10,316 bases of DNA from GCA-002727735 sp036159515 (GCA_036159515.1 JAYYEV010000051.1:1-10316); one strand, 5' to 3'. Shown: positions 1 to 6,407, counted from the stretch's first letter. The notes: generated from the sequence alone by a model not told the origin. A program made the numbers and translations.

Positions 1-507
1 ATAATTTGGAAAAAAGAATATGGCGGATCAAATTCAGACCATTGTTTTGGTATGGATTTATCAAGTGACGGTTTTATTTTCCTCACTGGACATACTTTAT
101 CAGAAACCAAAAATTGGGATACGTATACCCTTAAAATTAATCTACAGGGAGATGTAGTTTGGGAATCCAAAAAAGGCAATCCAAGAGGATTTAATCCTAA
201 GTTTATTCATGATGAAGCATGGGATATTAAAGCTACAGCAGATGGTGGGTGTATTGTAGTGGCTGGTACGGGTGATGAATATGGAAACTATAACAGGAAA
301 TGTGGAAATGATGGAGATAATTCTAATACATGGCATGTGTATTTAATTAGATATAATGCAAACGGAGAATTAATTTGGGAAAAAACATATGGAGGTGGAG
401 AAGGCATGGATTGGGCTGGAGAAGCTATAGATATAACAAATGATGGAGGTTCAATTATTGCTGTAGATGACGGTTCATTTGGATTTTTAAAAACATCAAA
501 TATTTAA
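1..507 (+). CDS. 3' end of a secreted beta-propeller-repeat protein (partial)
   Basis: The reading frame is open from the first base and ends at TAA 505-507, giving 168 residues; the true start lies outside the window, and the ATG at 52 is internal. The protein has propeller-like repeats of the form W-x-K-x-YGG ... D-x-A ... DGG-x-I/V ... G: WKKEYGG near residue 3, VVWES near 54 and WEKTYGG near 126, each followed by an acidic DG turn and a short beta-strand. This pattern is common in large extracellular flavobacterial proteins of the quinoprotein/Delta-60-like repeat type. Between the second and third repeats is a Gly/Asn/Asp-rich insertion around a single Cys. The frame ends in FLKTSNI, inside what would be the next blade, and no type IX secretion C-terminal domain is present. 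A binding or scaffold role is likely, but no substrate can be named. Confidence 0.75.
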   Translation: MIWKKEYGGSNSDHCFGMDLSSDGFIFLTGHTLSETKNWDTYTLKINLQGDVVWESKKGNPRGFNPKFIHDEAWDIKATADGGCIVVAGTGDEYGNYNRKCGNDGDNSNTWHVYLIRYNANGELIWEKTYGGGEGMDWAGEAIDITNDGGSIIAVDDGSFGFLKTSNI

Positions 508-588
508 ATAAGTAATATATATTTACACTGTATGAAACTTTCTCATTTCTTAATCTAGGTTAACTTACAATTATTTAAAAAAATCAAA

Positions 589-608
589 TTTTGTTTTGGT
601 AAACAAAA
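589..608 (+). repeat. 8-bp inverted repeat just ahead of the S9 peptidase start
   Basis: TTTTGTTT (589-596) and AAACAAAA (601-608) are perfect complements around a TGGT loop, ending 8 bases before ATG 617. The element could be an operator dyad or a weak hairpin close to the start codon. It covers the possible TTG start at 596, which makes that start unlikely. No convincing TAnnTTTG promoter is seen in the 508-616 gap. Confidence 0.4.
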
Positions 609-616
609 CTCACGAA

Positions 617-2899
617 ATGAAACTTTATAAAATGAAACTTAGATTAAAAACAACCTTTTTAGCTTTAACCATACTTCAACTTTCGTTAGCACAGCAAATT
701 AACGGCACATGGAATGGAAAGCTAAATGTTCAGGGACAAGAAATTCCACTCGTCTTTCACTTTACTGAAAATAAAAAAGAAATTAAAGGCACCATGGATA
801 GCCCTTCTCAAGGTGCTTCGGGTATTCCTATCGAAGAAATCACATTCAAAAAGAACGAATTATCTCTGTCCATGATGGGAGGAAGTATTGAATATTCTGG
901 AGAACTTAAAAATAATACCATTGAAGGATTATTTAAGCAAAGTGGAATGGAGTTTGATTTAAATTTAACAAAAGGAGAAATGAAAAAACCGGGAAATACC
1001 AAATTACCAAGTACAGATGAGGAATTGAAAGCGCTTGCTGCCAAAGAAAAAGGCAAATATGCTTATGCTGTTAATGATTATTTTGCCAAGCCAAAATCTT
1101 CTTCATTTCAGCTATCTCCTAATGGTACTTTCTTGAGCTACAGAGAAAAGGATGAAAATCTTAAAAACCATGTGTACGTAAAAAACATTAAATCGGGAGA
1201 AATAAAACGGATTATTGAGGAAAAAGAGGAACTAATAAGAGGTTACGGTTGGGCAAATGATAGCAGAATAGTGTACGTCATGGATAAGGGAGGTAATGAA
1301 GATTACCATTTGTTTGCTGTGGATATTGATGGTAAAAATCAAAAAGAATTAACTCCTTACAAAGGGGTTAAAGTTAACATTATTGAAATGCTGAAAGAAG
1401 ATAAAGATCACATGATTATATCTATGAATAAAAATAATGCTGAAGTTTTTGATCCTTATAAAATCAATATCAAGAACGGGGAAATTGAGCAACTGTATGA
1501 AAACAAAGACATCACAAATCCTATAGACAATTATGTTTTTGATAAAGATGGAAACCTTAGAGGGTACGCCAAACTGAAAGATGGAATGAATTATGAGATC
1601 TATTACCAAAAATCAAATGGAAAATTTGAAGTGATCTTAGAAACAAACTGGGACGATTCCTTCTTCATTTCCAGTTTTAATTATGCATCGACCAATAAAA
1701 ATGAAGCTTATGTCGTATCGAATTTAAACAGCGATAAAACTGAAGTGTTCCGATACGATCTAGAAAAAAATGAAGTCATTGAAAAGTTATTTGGTCACGA
1801 AAAATACGATGTGAACGGAGTTGCCACATCAAGGAATAGAAATTGGGAACTGGATTATTTTAGCTATGAAGGTGAAAAATATAATATTATCCCAATTAGT
1901 GATTATTACAAAAAATTTCATGCCAGATTGAAAGAGGAGTTTCCAAATCATGAATTTTATGTTTCGGATAAAACAGATGATGAATCTCAATATCTTATTT
2001 ACGTAACCAGTGATAGATTATACGGAAAATACTATGCATATGACGTTCAAAAAGATGAGATTAAGCTTCTGTTTGATTTAATGCCTCAACTCAAGGAGGA
2101 GGACATGGCTGAGATGCGTCCGATTATGTTTGAGAGTAGAGATGGCCTTACGCTTCATGGATATATTACTTTACCAAAAGAAGCCATTGAAGGTAAAAAA
2201 GTGCCCTTAGTTGTCAATCCACACGGAGGTCCACAAGGAGTTAGAGATTCATGGGGGTTTAATCCCGAATCTCAATTGTTTGCTAGCAGAGGTTATGCCA
2301 CTTTACAAGTAAATTTTAGAATAAGTGGTGGCTATGGAAAAGCCTTTTTGAGGAAAGGGTATAAACAAGTAGGGAGAAAAGCCATGGATGATGTTGAAGA
2401 TGGATTGAAATATGTGATAGATCAAGGTTGGGTTGATCCTGAAAAAGTAGCTATTTATGGAGGTAGTCATGGAGGATATGCCGTGTTAAGAGGTTTAACA
2501 AAAACACCAGACTTATATGCATGTGGTATTGATTACGTAGGAGTTTCTAACTTATTTTCTTTTATGGAAACCATCCCACCATACTGGAAACCATACTTGA
2601 AAATGATAAAAGCCATATGGTATGACCTTGATGTAGAAGAAGAAAATGTAATTATGAAAGAAGTTTCACCTGCATTTCATATAGACAAGATCAAAAAACC
2701 GCTATTTGTAGTTCAAGGCGCGAACGACCCGAGAGTTAATATTGACGAAAGCGATCAAATTGTGGAAGGTCTAAGAGCGAATGGAGTTTCTGTTCCCTAC
2801 ATGGTGAAATACGATGAAGGTCATGGATTTGGAAAAGAAGAAAACAGAATGGATTTTTATGAAGCTATGATGGGTTTCTTAGCGGAAAATTTAAAATAA
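617..2899 (+). CDS. Secreted S9-family prolyl oligopeptidase-like serine peptidase with extra N-terminal domain
   Basis: This is a predicted exported serine peptidase that cleaves peptides. From ATG 617 it has 760 residues; ATG 632 gives an equally good, shorter signal peptide (MKLRLKTTFLALTILQLSLAQ), and the TTG at 596 is unlikely. A signal peptide occupies about residues 1-26. Residues about 28-119 form a beta-rich domain (GTWNGKL, PLVFHF, DSPSQG-x-x-GIP, YSGEL, IEGLFKQ) that I associate with alpha/beta hydrolases of the S33 type in Bacteroidota. Residues about 150-500 look like the S9 beta-propeller (for example GYGWANDSRIVYV). The C-terminal 260 residues are the alpha/beta-hydrolase domain: NPHGGPQG oxyanion region, nucleophile Ser617 in GGSHGGY, Asp704 in GANDPRV and His736 in DEGHGF, with normal family spacing. 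GGSHGGY favours the acylaminoacyl-peptidase or DPP-like branches. The gene appears intact. It lies 58 bp upstream of the TonB receptor gene, which has its own promoter. Confidence 0.93.
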   Translation: MKLYKMKLRLKTTFLALTILQLSLAQQINGTWNGKLNVQGQEIPLVFHFTENKKEIKGTMDSPSQGASGIPIEEITFKKNELSLSMMGGSIEYSGELKNNTIEGLFKQSGMEFDLNLTKGEMKKPGNTKLPSTDEELKALAAKEKGKYAYAVNDYFAKPKSSSFQLSPNGTFLSYREKDENLKNHVYVKNIKSGEIKRIIEEKEELIRGYGWANDSRIVYVMDKGGNEDYHLFAVDIDGKNQKELTPYKGVKVNIIEMLKEDKDHMIISMNKNNAEVFDPYKINIKNGEIEQLYENKDITNPIDNYVFDKDGNLRGYAKLKDGMNYEIYYQKSNGKFEVILETNWDDSFFISSFNYASTNKNEAYVVSNLNSDKTEVFRYDLEKNEVIEKLFGHEKYDVNGVATSRNRNWELDYFSYEGEKYNIIPISDYYKKFHARLKEEFPNHEFYVSDKTDDESQYLIYVTSDRLYGKYYAYDVQKDEIKLLFDLMPQLKEEDMAEMRPIMFESRDGLTLHGYITLPKEAIEGKKVPLVVNPHGGPQGVRDSWGFNPESQLFASRGYATLQVNFRISGGYGKAFLRKGYKQVGRKAMDDVEDGLKYVIDQGWVDPEKVAIYGGSHGGYAVLRGLTKTPDLYACGIDYVGVSNLFSFMETIPPYWKPYLKMIKAIWYDLDVEEENVIMKEVSPAFHIDKIKKPLFVVQGANDPRVNIDESDQIVEGLRANGVSVPYMVKYDEGHGFGKEENRMDFYEAMMGFLAENLK

Positions 2900-2908
2900 T
2901 TACACTTA

Positions 2909-2941
2909 TTGCAACATTGTTGCATTTATAAACTATATTTG
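2909..2941 (+). promoter_or_regulatory. Bacteroidota-type promoter of the ZnuD-like receptor gene
   Basis: TATATTTG (2934-2941) matches the Bacteroidota -7 consensus TAnnTTTG exactly. A TTG at 2909-2911 lies 22 bases upstream, within the tolerated range for the -33 element in flavobacteria. Transcription would begin a few bases before ATG 2958, giving a very short leader. The inverted repeat at 2910-2924 overlaps the -33 element and the spacer. The match is seen; activity is inferred. Confidence 0.6.
2910..2924. promoter_or_regulatory. Candidate Fur/Zur-type operator, perfect 7-1-7 inverted repeat
   Basis: TGCAACATTGTTGCA has perfect 7-base arms (TGCAACA and TGTTGCA) around one central base. 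This 7-1-7 geometry is typical of Fur, Zur and PerR boxes. It sits over the predicted -33 element and spacer of the receptor gene, where a bound repressor would block RNA polymerase. A Fur-family gene with Zur-like residues lies in the same cluster (5614-6039). No second copy was found elsewhere in the window, including upstream of the regulator itself. Which regulator binds it is inference. Confidence 0.6.
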
Positions 2942-2957
2942 GCCAAAATTAGGTCGA

Positions 2958-5213
2958 ATGTGCTTAAAATATCTAACGTCTTTTTTATTCCTTTTTGCTT
3001 GCTTACAATTTCAAGCACAATCAATTTTCGGAGAAGTTTTAGATAAAAAAACAGAATCTGCAATTCCGTATGCAAAAATATACTGTTTAGAAACACAAAA
3101 CGGTGTTACCGCTGATAGTACAGGCAAATGGCAATTAGACAACATGATAAATAACCAGATGACTTTACAAATTTCTGCAACTGATTATGGAAACGAGATA
3201 GTTAAAGTTAATGCATCGAATAGAAGTCTAATGTATCGCTCTGAAATAAAAGTAAAATTAAGTCCTGAACACATTCATTTAGATGAGGTTATCATTTCTA
3301 CGTCTGATTCAAAACTTCAGCGATACAGTACGTTTCCAGTTGAATCTAGAAAAATTGCTGATTTAAATAAAATTGAACAAACAAATATTGTTGATGCATT
3401 GAGTAACATACCAGGAATTTATAATTTCTCCACCGGAAATGGAATTGCTAAACCGGTCATTAGAGGACTTACTGGAATGAGAGTACTAACCTCTCAAAAT
3501 GGCTTAAGATTAGAAAACCAACAATGGGGTGCAGATCATGGATTTGCCGTACTTAATTTAGGTATAGACAGGGCAGAAGTTATCAAAGGACCGAGCTCAT
3601 TGATATATGGCGCTGATGCACTTGGGGGGGTTATCTATCTAGGAGATGAACCCTATGCAAATGCAAACAACACTGAAATTAAAGCCAGCACCAAATTTGA
3701 GTCTAATTCGCTGGCCACAGTGAACAAAATATCCTATAAAACATCAAAGAATAATGTACGACTCGCAGTTTATGGTGGTTATTTTTCAAGATCAAATTAT
3801 GCCATTGGGAAATCATCCAATCTTGAAAATAACTCCGATAGTATATTTGCGTTGAACTCAAAAAACAGTGGAGGATCTTTTAAGACAGCGATAGGTTACA
3901 ATAAAAATAACTGGATTAGTAATTTAAGGTATCAAGTACTTTATTTCCAGAACGGACTGCCTGGGCATACCCATGCAGCAAACCCAAGTTTATCTGATTT
4001 TCTTTCTAATAACAGATCTAGACAATATACCAAACCAGCTCAAAAAATACTAAATCATTTAGCTCAGTGGGAAAACAAATTCTACTTTAAAAACGATGAA
4101 TTGGTAGCTCAATTGGGATTTACATCAAATGAATTAAAAGAATTTGAAAAAAGAACCTTTACACCTGGTATTGATATGACTTTACAAAACTATTCTTACA
4201 ATTTACGCTGGAAACACCAATTCAATGAAAATGTAGAATGGATTTCTGGAACGCAAGGAATGTTTCAAAGTAATACAAATGGGTACAATGATATTATCGA
4301 AATACTCATAGAAGATGCTAAATTTTCAGATTTAGGTGCTTTCTCTTTATTAAAGGGAAATTATAAGTTGTGGAACATCCAAGCTGGAGTACGATATGAT
4401 CAAAGGAGTATCACTACGGCCAATATTGTAGATGGGTTTGATGATACTTTTAGTGGAATCAATTATTCTGCTGGTGTTTCTAGATCATCTAAGAAGCTTA
4501 CCACTAGATTAAATGCTTCATCTGGTTTTAGACCACCGCATATTTCAGAATTATTGGCTGACGGAGTTCACCACGCCACATTACAATATTTAATAGGAGA
4601 TGCCAATTTTGATTCTGAAAGAGCAAATCAAATTGACTTTTATTTGGGAACTCATTTTGATCATTTGGAGATTGTTATAAATCCTTTTATTAACCAAATT
4701 GACAATTACATATATAAAAATCCCACAGGAAATATAGATTCCGTTTCTGGACTTGATGTATTTAATATGAAACAAAAAGATGTCATTTTTTCGGGTGGAG
4801 ACATCGCTATACACTATCACCCCCACGTGGCACATTGGTTGCATTTAGAAAGTAACTTTTCTTTGCTATATACAAATAATGAATTGCCATTTATTCCACA
4901 AAACAGGCTCAATAATATAGCTAAAATTGATTTTAAGAATAGAAAAGGAATCAGCAGTGTTTCTGCGCAATATATTCACTTTTTTGGGCAAAATAGCGTT
5001 GCCACATATGAAGAACCGAGTGAACCCTATCAATTGATTAATTTTTCTGTTAATGGAACCATTCCTAGGAAAAACAAAATAGACTATGCCGTTGGTGTAA
5101 ACAATTTGTTAAATACCAGATATGTTGATCATTTATCTCGTCTTAAAACGTACGAAATACCAAACCCAGGTAGAAATATATATATCAAATTGATATTTCA
5201 ATTTGACAAATAG
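2958..5213 (+). CDS. ZnuD-like TonB-dependent outer-membrane receptor, probable zinc uptake
   Basis: This is a 751-residue outer-membrane, TonB-gated receptor. A signal peptide (about 1-21, ending FQAQ) precedes a carboxypeptidase-regulatory-like beta-sandwich (about 22-110), a plug domain (about 125-235, with DALSNIPGI, RGLTGMRV, VIKGPSSLIYGADALGGVI) and a beta-barrel to the C-terminus. The segment around residues 530-560 (GFRPPHISELLADGVHHAT, then IGDANFDSERANQIDFYLG) resembles the corresponding part of ZnuD-type zinc receptors. Potential metal ligands include His194 in GADHG, His337 and His339 in GHTHAA, His538-539 in GVHH, and five histidines in HYHPHVAHWLH (619-629). ATG 2958 is the only start that keeps the signal peptide. 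The gene has its own promoter with an overlapping 7-1-7 palindrome and lies upstream of a Cys-rich lipoprotein and a Zur-like regulator. Zinc as substrate is inferred; another divalent metal or a metallophore complex is possible. Confidence 0.88.
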   Translation: MCLKYLTSFLFLFACLQFQAQSIFGEVLDKKTESAIPYAKIYCLETQNGVTADSTGKWQLDNMINNQMTLQISATDYGNEIVKVNASNRSLMYRSEIKVKLSPEHIHLDEVIISTSDSKLQRYSTFPVESRKIADLNKIEQTNIVDALSNIPGIYNFSTGNGIAKPVIRGLTGMRVLTSQNGLRLENQQWGADHGFAVLNLGIDRAEVIKGPSSLIYGADALGGVIYLGDEPYANANNTEIKASTKFESNSLATVNKISYKTSKNNVRLAVYGGYFSRSNYAIGKSSNLENNSDSIFALNSKNSGGSFKTAIGYNKNNWISNLRYQVLYFQNGLPGHTHAANPSLSDFLSNNRSRQYTKPAQKILNHLAQWENKFYFKNDELVAQLGFTSNELKEFEKRTFTPGIDMTLQNYSYNLRWKHQFNENVEWISGTQGMFQSNTNGYNDIIEILIEDAKFSDLGAFSLLKGNYKLWNIQAGVRYDQRSITTANIVDGFDDTFSGINYSAGVSRSSKKLTTRLNASSGFRPPHISELLADGVHHATLQYLIGDANFDSERANQIDFYLGTHFDHLEIVINPFINQIDNYIYKNPTGNIDSVSGLDVFNMKQKDVIFSGGDIAIHYHPHVAHWLHLESNFSLLYTNNELPFIPQNRLNNIAKIDFKNRKGISSVSAQYIHFFGQNSVATYEEPSEPYQLINFSVNGTIPRKNKIDYAVGVNNLLNTRYVDHLSRLKTYEIPNPGRNIYIKLIFQFDK

Positions 5214-5218
5214 AATTG

Positions 5219-5254
5219 AAACTAGTCATTAAAAGGCTCTATGACTGGTTTTAA
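5219..5254 (+). terminator. Stem-loop after the receptor gene, possible terminator or pseudoknot
   Basis: AAACTAGTCAT (5219-5229) pairs with ATGACTGGTTT (5241-5251) over 11 positions with one G-U pair. The loop is 11 bases and a short T-rich stretch follows. The stem begins 6 bases after the receptor stop codon, a normal place for a terminator or attenuator, but the U tract is weak. Loop bases AGGCTCT (5234-5240) are also perfectly complementary to AGAGCCT at 5270-5276. Confidence 0.55.
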
Positions 5255-5295
5255 TCCATTTTTAAAACAAGAGCCTAATACTTAAAGAAAAGAAA

Positions 5296-5562
5296 ATGAA
5301 AAAAATAGCAATCTTTTTAGGAGCAATGGCTGTATTTAGTTTAAGCTCATGTAACAAGTGTGCAGAATGTCATGCTGCAGCTGATATTAACGGTACGGAG
5401 TATGAAATAGAGGAGCTTGGGGAAATTTGTGGTGATGAATTAGAATCTATTGAAGAAAGTGGTTATAATGTAACAGGTACTGTTTATGTCGATGCGGATG
5501 GAGATAGCCTTCCAAGTCCAGTTACTGGAAATATAGAGGTTCATTGTGGTGAAGATCATTAG
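5296..5562 (+). CDS. Small Cys-rich lipoprotein of unknown function
   Basis: This 88-residue protein begins with a lipoprotein signal peptide: MKK, a hydrophobic core at residues 4-16, and a lipobox-like LSSC that predicts acylation at Cys19. The mature protein is short and acidic (many Glu and Asp) with four further cysteines: Cys22 and Cys25 in CNKCAECH, Cys45 in EICGDELE and Cys84 in the C-terminal VHCGEDH. These could form two disulfides or a metal site together with His26, His83 and His88. Small lipoproteins with an N-terminal C-x2-C followed by a CGDEL-like motif are, to my knowledge, frequent and uncharacterised in flavobacteria. The gene lies 82 bp after the ZnuD-like receptor and 51 bp before the Zur-like regulator. 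A role in periplasmic metal handling is therefore possible but unproven. CAECH matches the minimal haem-c motif, but nothing else suggests a cytochrome. Confidence 0.8.
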   Translation: MKKIAIFLGAMAVFSLSSCNKCAECHAAADINGTEYEIEELGEICGDELESIEESGYNVTGTVYVDADGDSLPSPVTGNIEVHCGEDH

Positions 5563-5573
5563 TAAAAAAGTAT

Positions 5574-5607
5574 ATTTAAGCATCTAAGTTCTCTTAGGTG
5601 CTTAAAT
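5574..5607 (+). terminator. Strong 15-bp stem-loop between the lipoprotein gene and the Zur-like gene
   Basis: ATTTAAGCATCTAAG (5574-5588) pairs with CTTAGGTGCTTAAAT (5593-5607) over 15 positions with one G-U pair and a TTCT loop. It lies 11 bases after the lipoprotein stop codon and ends 6 bases before the regulator's ATG. There is no proper T tract on the plus strand, so it may act as an mRNA 3'-end stabiliser, an inefficient terminator, or a structure limiting translation of the downstream gene. The structure is clear; the function is inferred. Confidence 0.6.
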
Positions 5608-5613
5608 CTCTAC

Positions 5614-6039
5614 ATGTTAGACATAAAAACGATAAAAGAACTTCTGCATAAAAGGGAGTTAAAAGCGACCAACAGTCGCATAGACCTACTATCCAACTTA
5701 GATAAATTTGGGTCTGCTATGCCCTACTCTGCTATTCAAAAGTCTCTCAAAGGACGAGATAGAGTTACGCTCTACAGAACTCTGCAAACGTTGAGTGATA
5801 AGGGCATTATCCATAAGGCTGCCACCATTGATAATGAGGATTATTATGCCATTTGTGGACTTTCATGTACTAGTCAAGATCACGTCCACAATCATGTTCA
5901 TTTTAAATGTAATGACTGTAACACCATAACATGTGAAAACATGGAAGAGGAAGTGATTATTTCATTGCCTCACTACACTATTGATAGCATTTCAATAAAT
6001 ATAAATGGTAAGTGCAAAAGTTGTTTAAAGACTGCTTAA
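5614..6039 (+). CDS. Fur-family metal-dependent repressor, Zur-like
   Basis: This is a 141-residue dimeric DNA-binding metalloregulator. Residues about 1-75 form the winged helix, with the family signature VTLYRTLQTLSDKGIIHKA at 51-69 containing the recognition helix. The C-terminal part is the metal-binding and dimerisation domain. HVHNHVH (90-96) leads into a Cys4 structural zinc site, Cys99/Cys102 and Cys134/Cys137. Additional cysteines lie at 81, 85 and 107. A Cys upstream of an H-x-H pair (Cys85, His94, His96) resembles the sensor-site layout of Zur rather than classical iron-sensing Fur or PerR. The usual family length is about 135-160. ATG 5614 is preferred because the next in-frame Met is at residue 36, inside the DNA-binding domain. 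It follows the receptor and lipoprotein genes on the same strand, separated by stem-loops. Its likely target is the palindrome at 2910-2924. Zinc versus iron specificity is inferred. Confidence 0.85.
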   Translation: MLDIKTIKELLHKRELKATNSRIDLLSNLDKFGSAMPYSAIQKSLKGRDRVTLYRTLQTLSDKGIIHKAATIDNEDYYAICGLSCTSQDHVHNHVHFKCNDCNTITCENMEEEVIISLPHYTIDSISININGKCKSCLKTA

Positions 6040-6061
6040 GAAAAATTAACTCCTTTAAGCA
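6033..6061. repeat. Inverted repeat spanning the convergent stop codons
   Basis: TGCTTAAG (6033-6040) and TTTAAGCA (6054-6061) pair over 8 positions, one of them G-U in the plus-strand RNA, around a 13-base loop. The repeat covers the stop codons of both convergent genes and could serve as a small shared termination or stabilising structure. Neither strand has a convincing U tract after it. Confidence 0.35.
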
Positions 6062-6407
6062 ATAAATTAGCTGAAGATGGATTAGTGGCTAGTGGAACAT
6101 CGTGTACATCACAAATTCTCATAAGCATCGAAATATCAGGCTCATGAGGATGTTTTTCTAATGGGTCTCTGAAAAAAATAACCATATTGCATTTACCCGA
6201 AGCTACTAGTGAAGCAATTTGAGCATCACCGCCCAATGGTCCTGATAACATTTTATCTACTTTAAAACCCGCTTTTTCAACTTTCGTACCTGTAGTTCCG
6301 GTAGAAACTAATTCAATTTCATTTTGATGTAAGATGTCCGCATTTTCATTTAAAAACTGAACCATTTCAGCTTTTTTACCATCATGTGCAATTATAGCTA
6401 TTAACAT
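6036..6407 (-). CDS. mgsA: Methylglyoxal synthase
   Basis: This cytoplasmic enzyme (EC 4.2.3.3) converts dihydroxyacetone phosphate to methylglyoxal and phosphate, a bypass of lower glycolysis used when phosphate is limiting or sugar phosphates accumulate. The 123-residue protein contains the family signatures: IAHDGKK (6-12), phosphate-binding STGTTGTKV (35-43), SGPLGGDAQI (55-64), FFRDPLEKHPHEPD (78-91) and ATNPSSA (107-113). Residues equivalent to the E. coli catalytic set are present: His8, Asp61, Asp81, His88 and Asp91. It is near the short end of the family range and appears complete. The gene is convergent with the Zur-like gene, and the two stop codons overlap in TTAA. I found no clear TAnnTTTG promoter in the 6408-6575 gap upstream. 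Confidence 0.95.
   Translation of the reverse strand: MLIAIIAHDGKKAEMVQFLNENADILHQNEIELVSTGTTGTKVEKAGFKVDKMLSGPLGGDAQIASLVASGKCNMVIFFRDPLEKHPHEPDISMLMRICDVHDVPLATNPSSANLLLKGVNFS

Noticed and set aside
596..616. TTG at 596 as the start of the S9 peptidase
   Set aside because: It would add a polar stretch (VNKTHE) before a normal signal peptide and lies inside an inverted repeat. ATG 617 or 632 gives a typical signal sequence.
808..1609. Two minus-strand open frames (808-1056 and 1349-1609)
   Set aside because: Both are antisense shadows of the S9 peptidase gene, without promoters or recognisable protein features.
5359..5373. CAECH in the small lipoprotein as a c-type haem-binding site
   Set aside because: Only the minimal CXXCH is present, seven or fewer residues after the lipidated Cys, with no distal Met/His context or cytochrome fold. 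The other two Cys residues better fit disulfides or metal binding.
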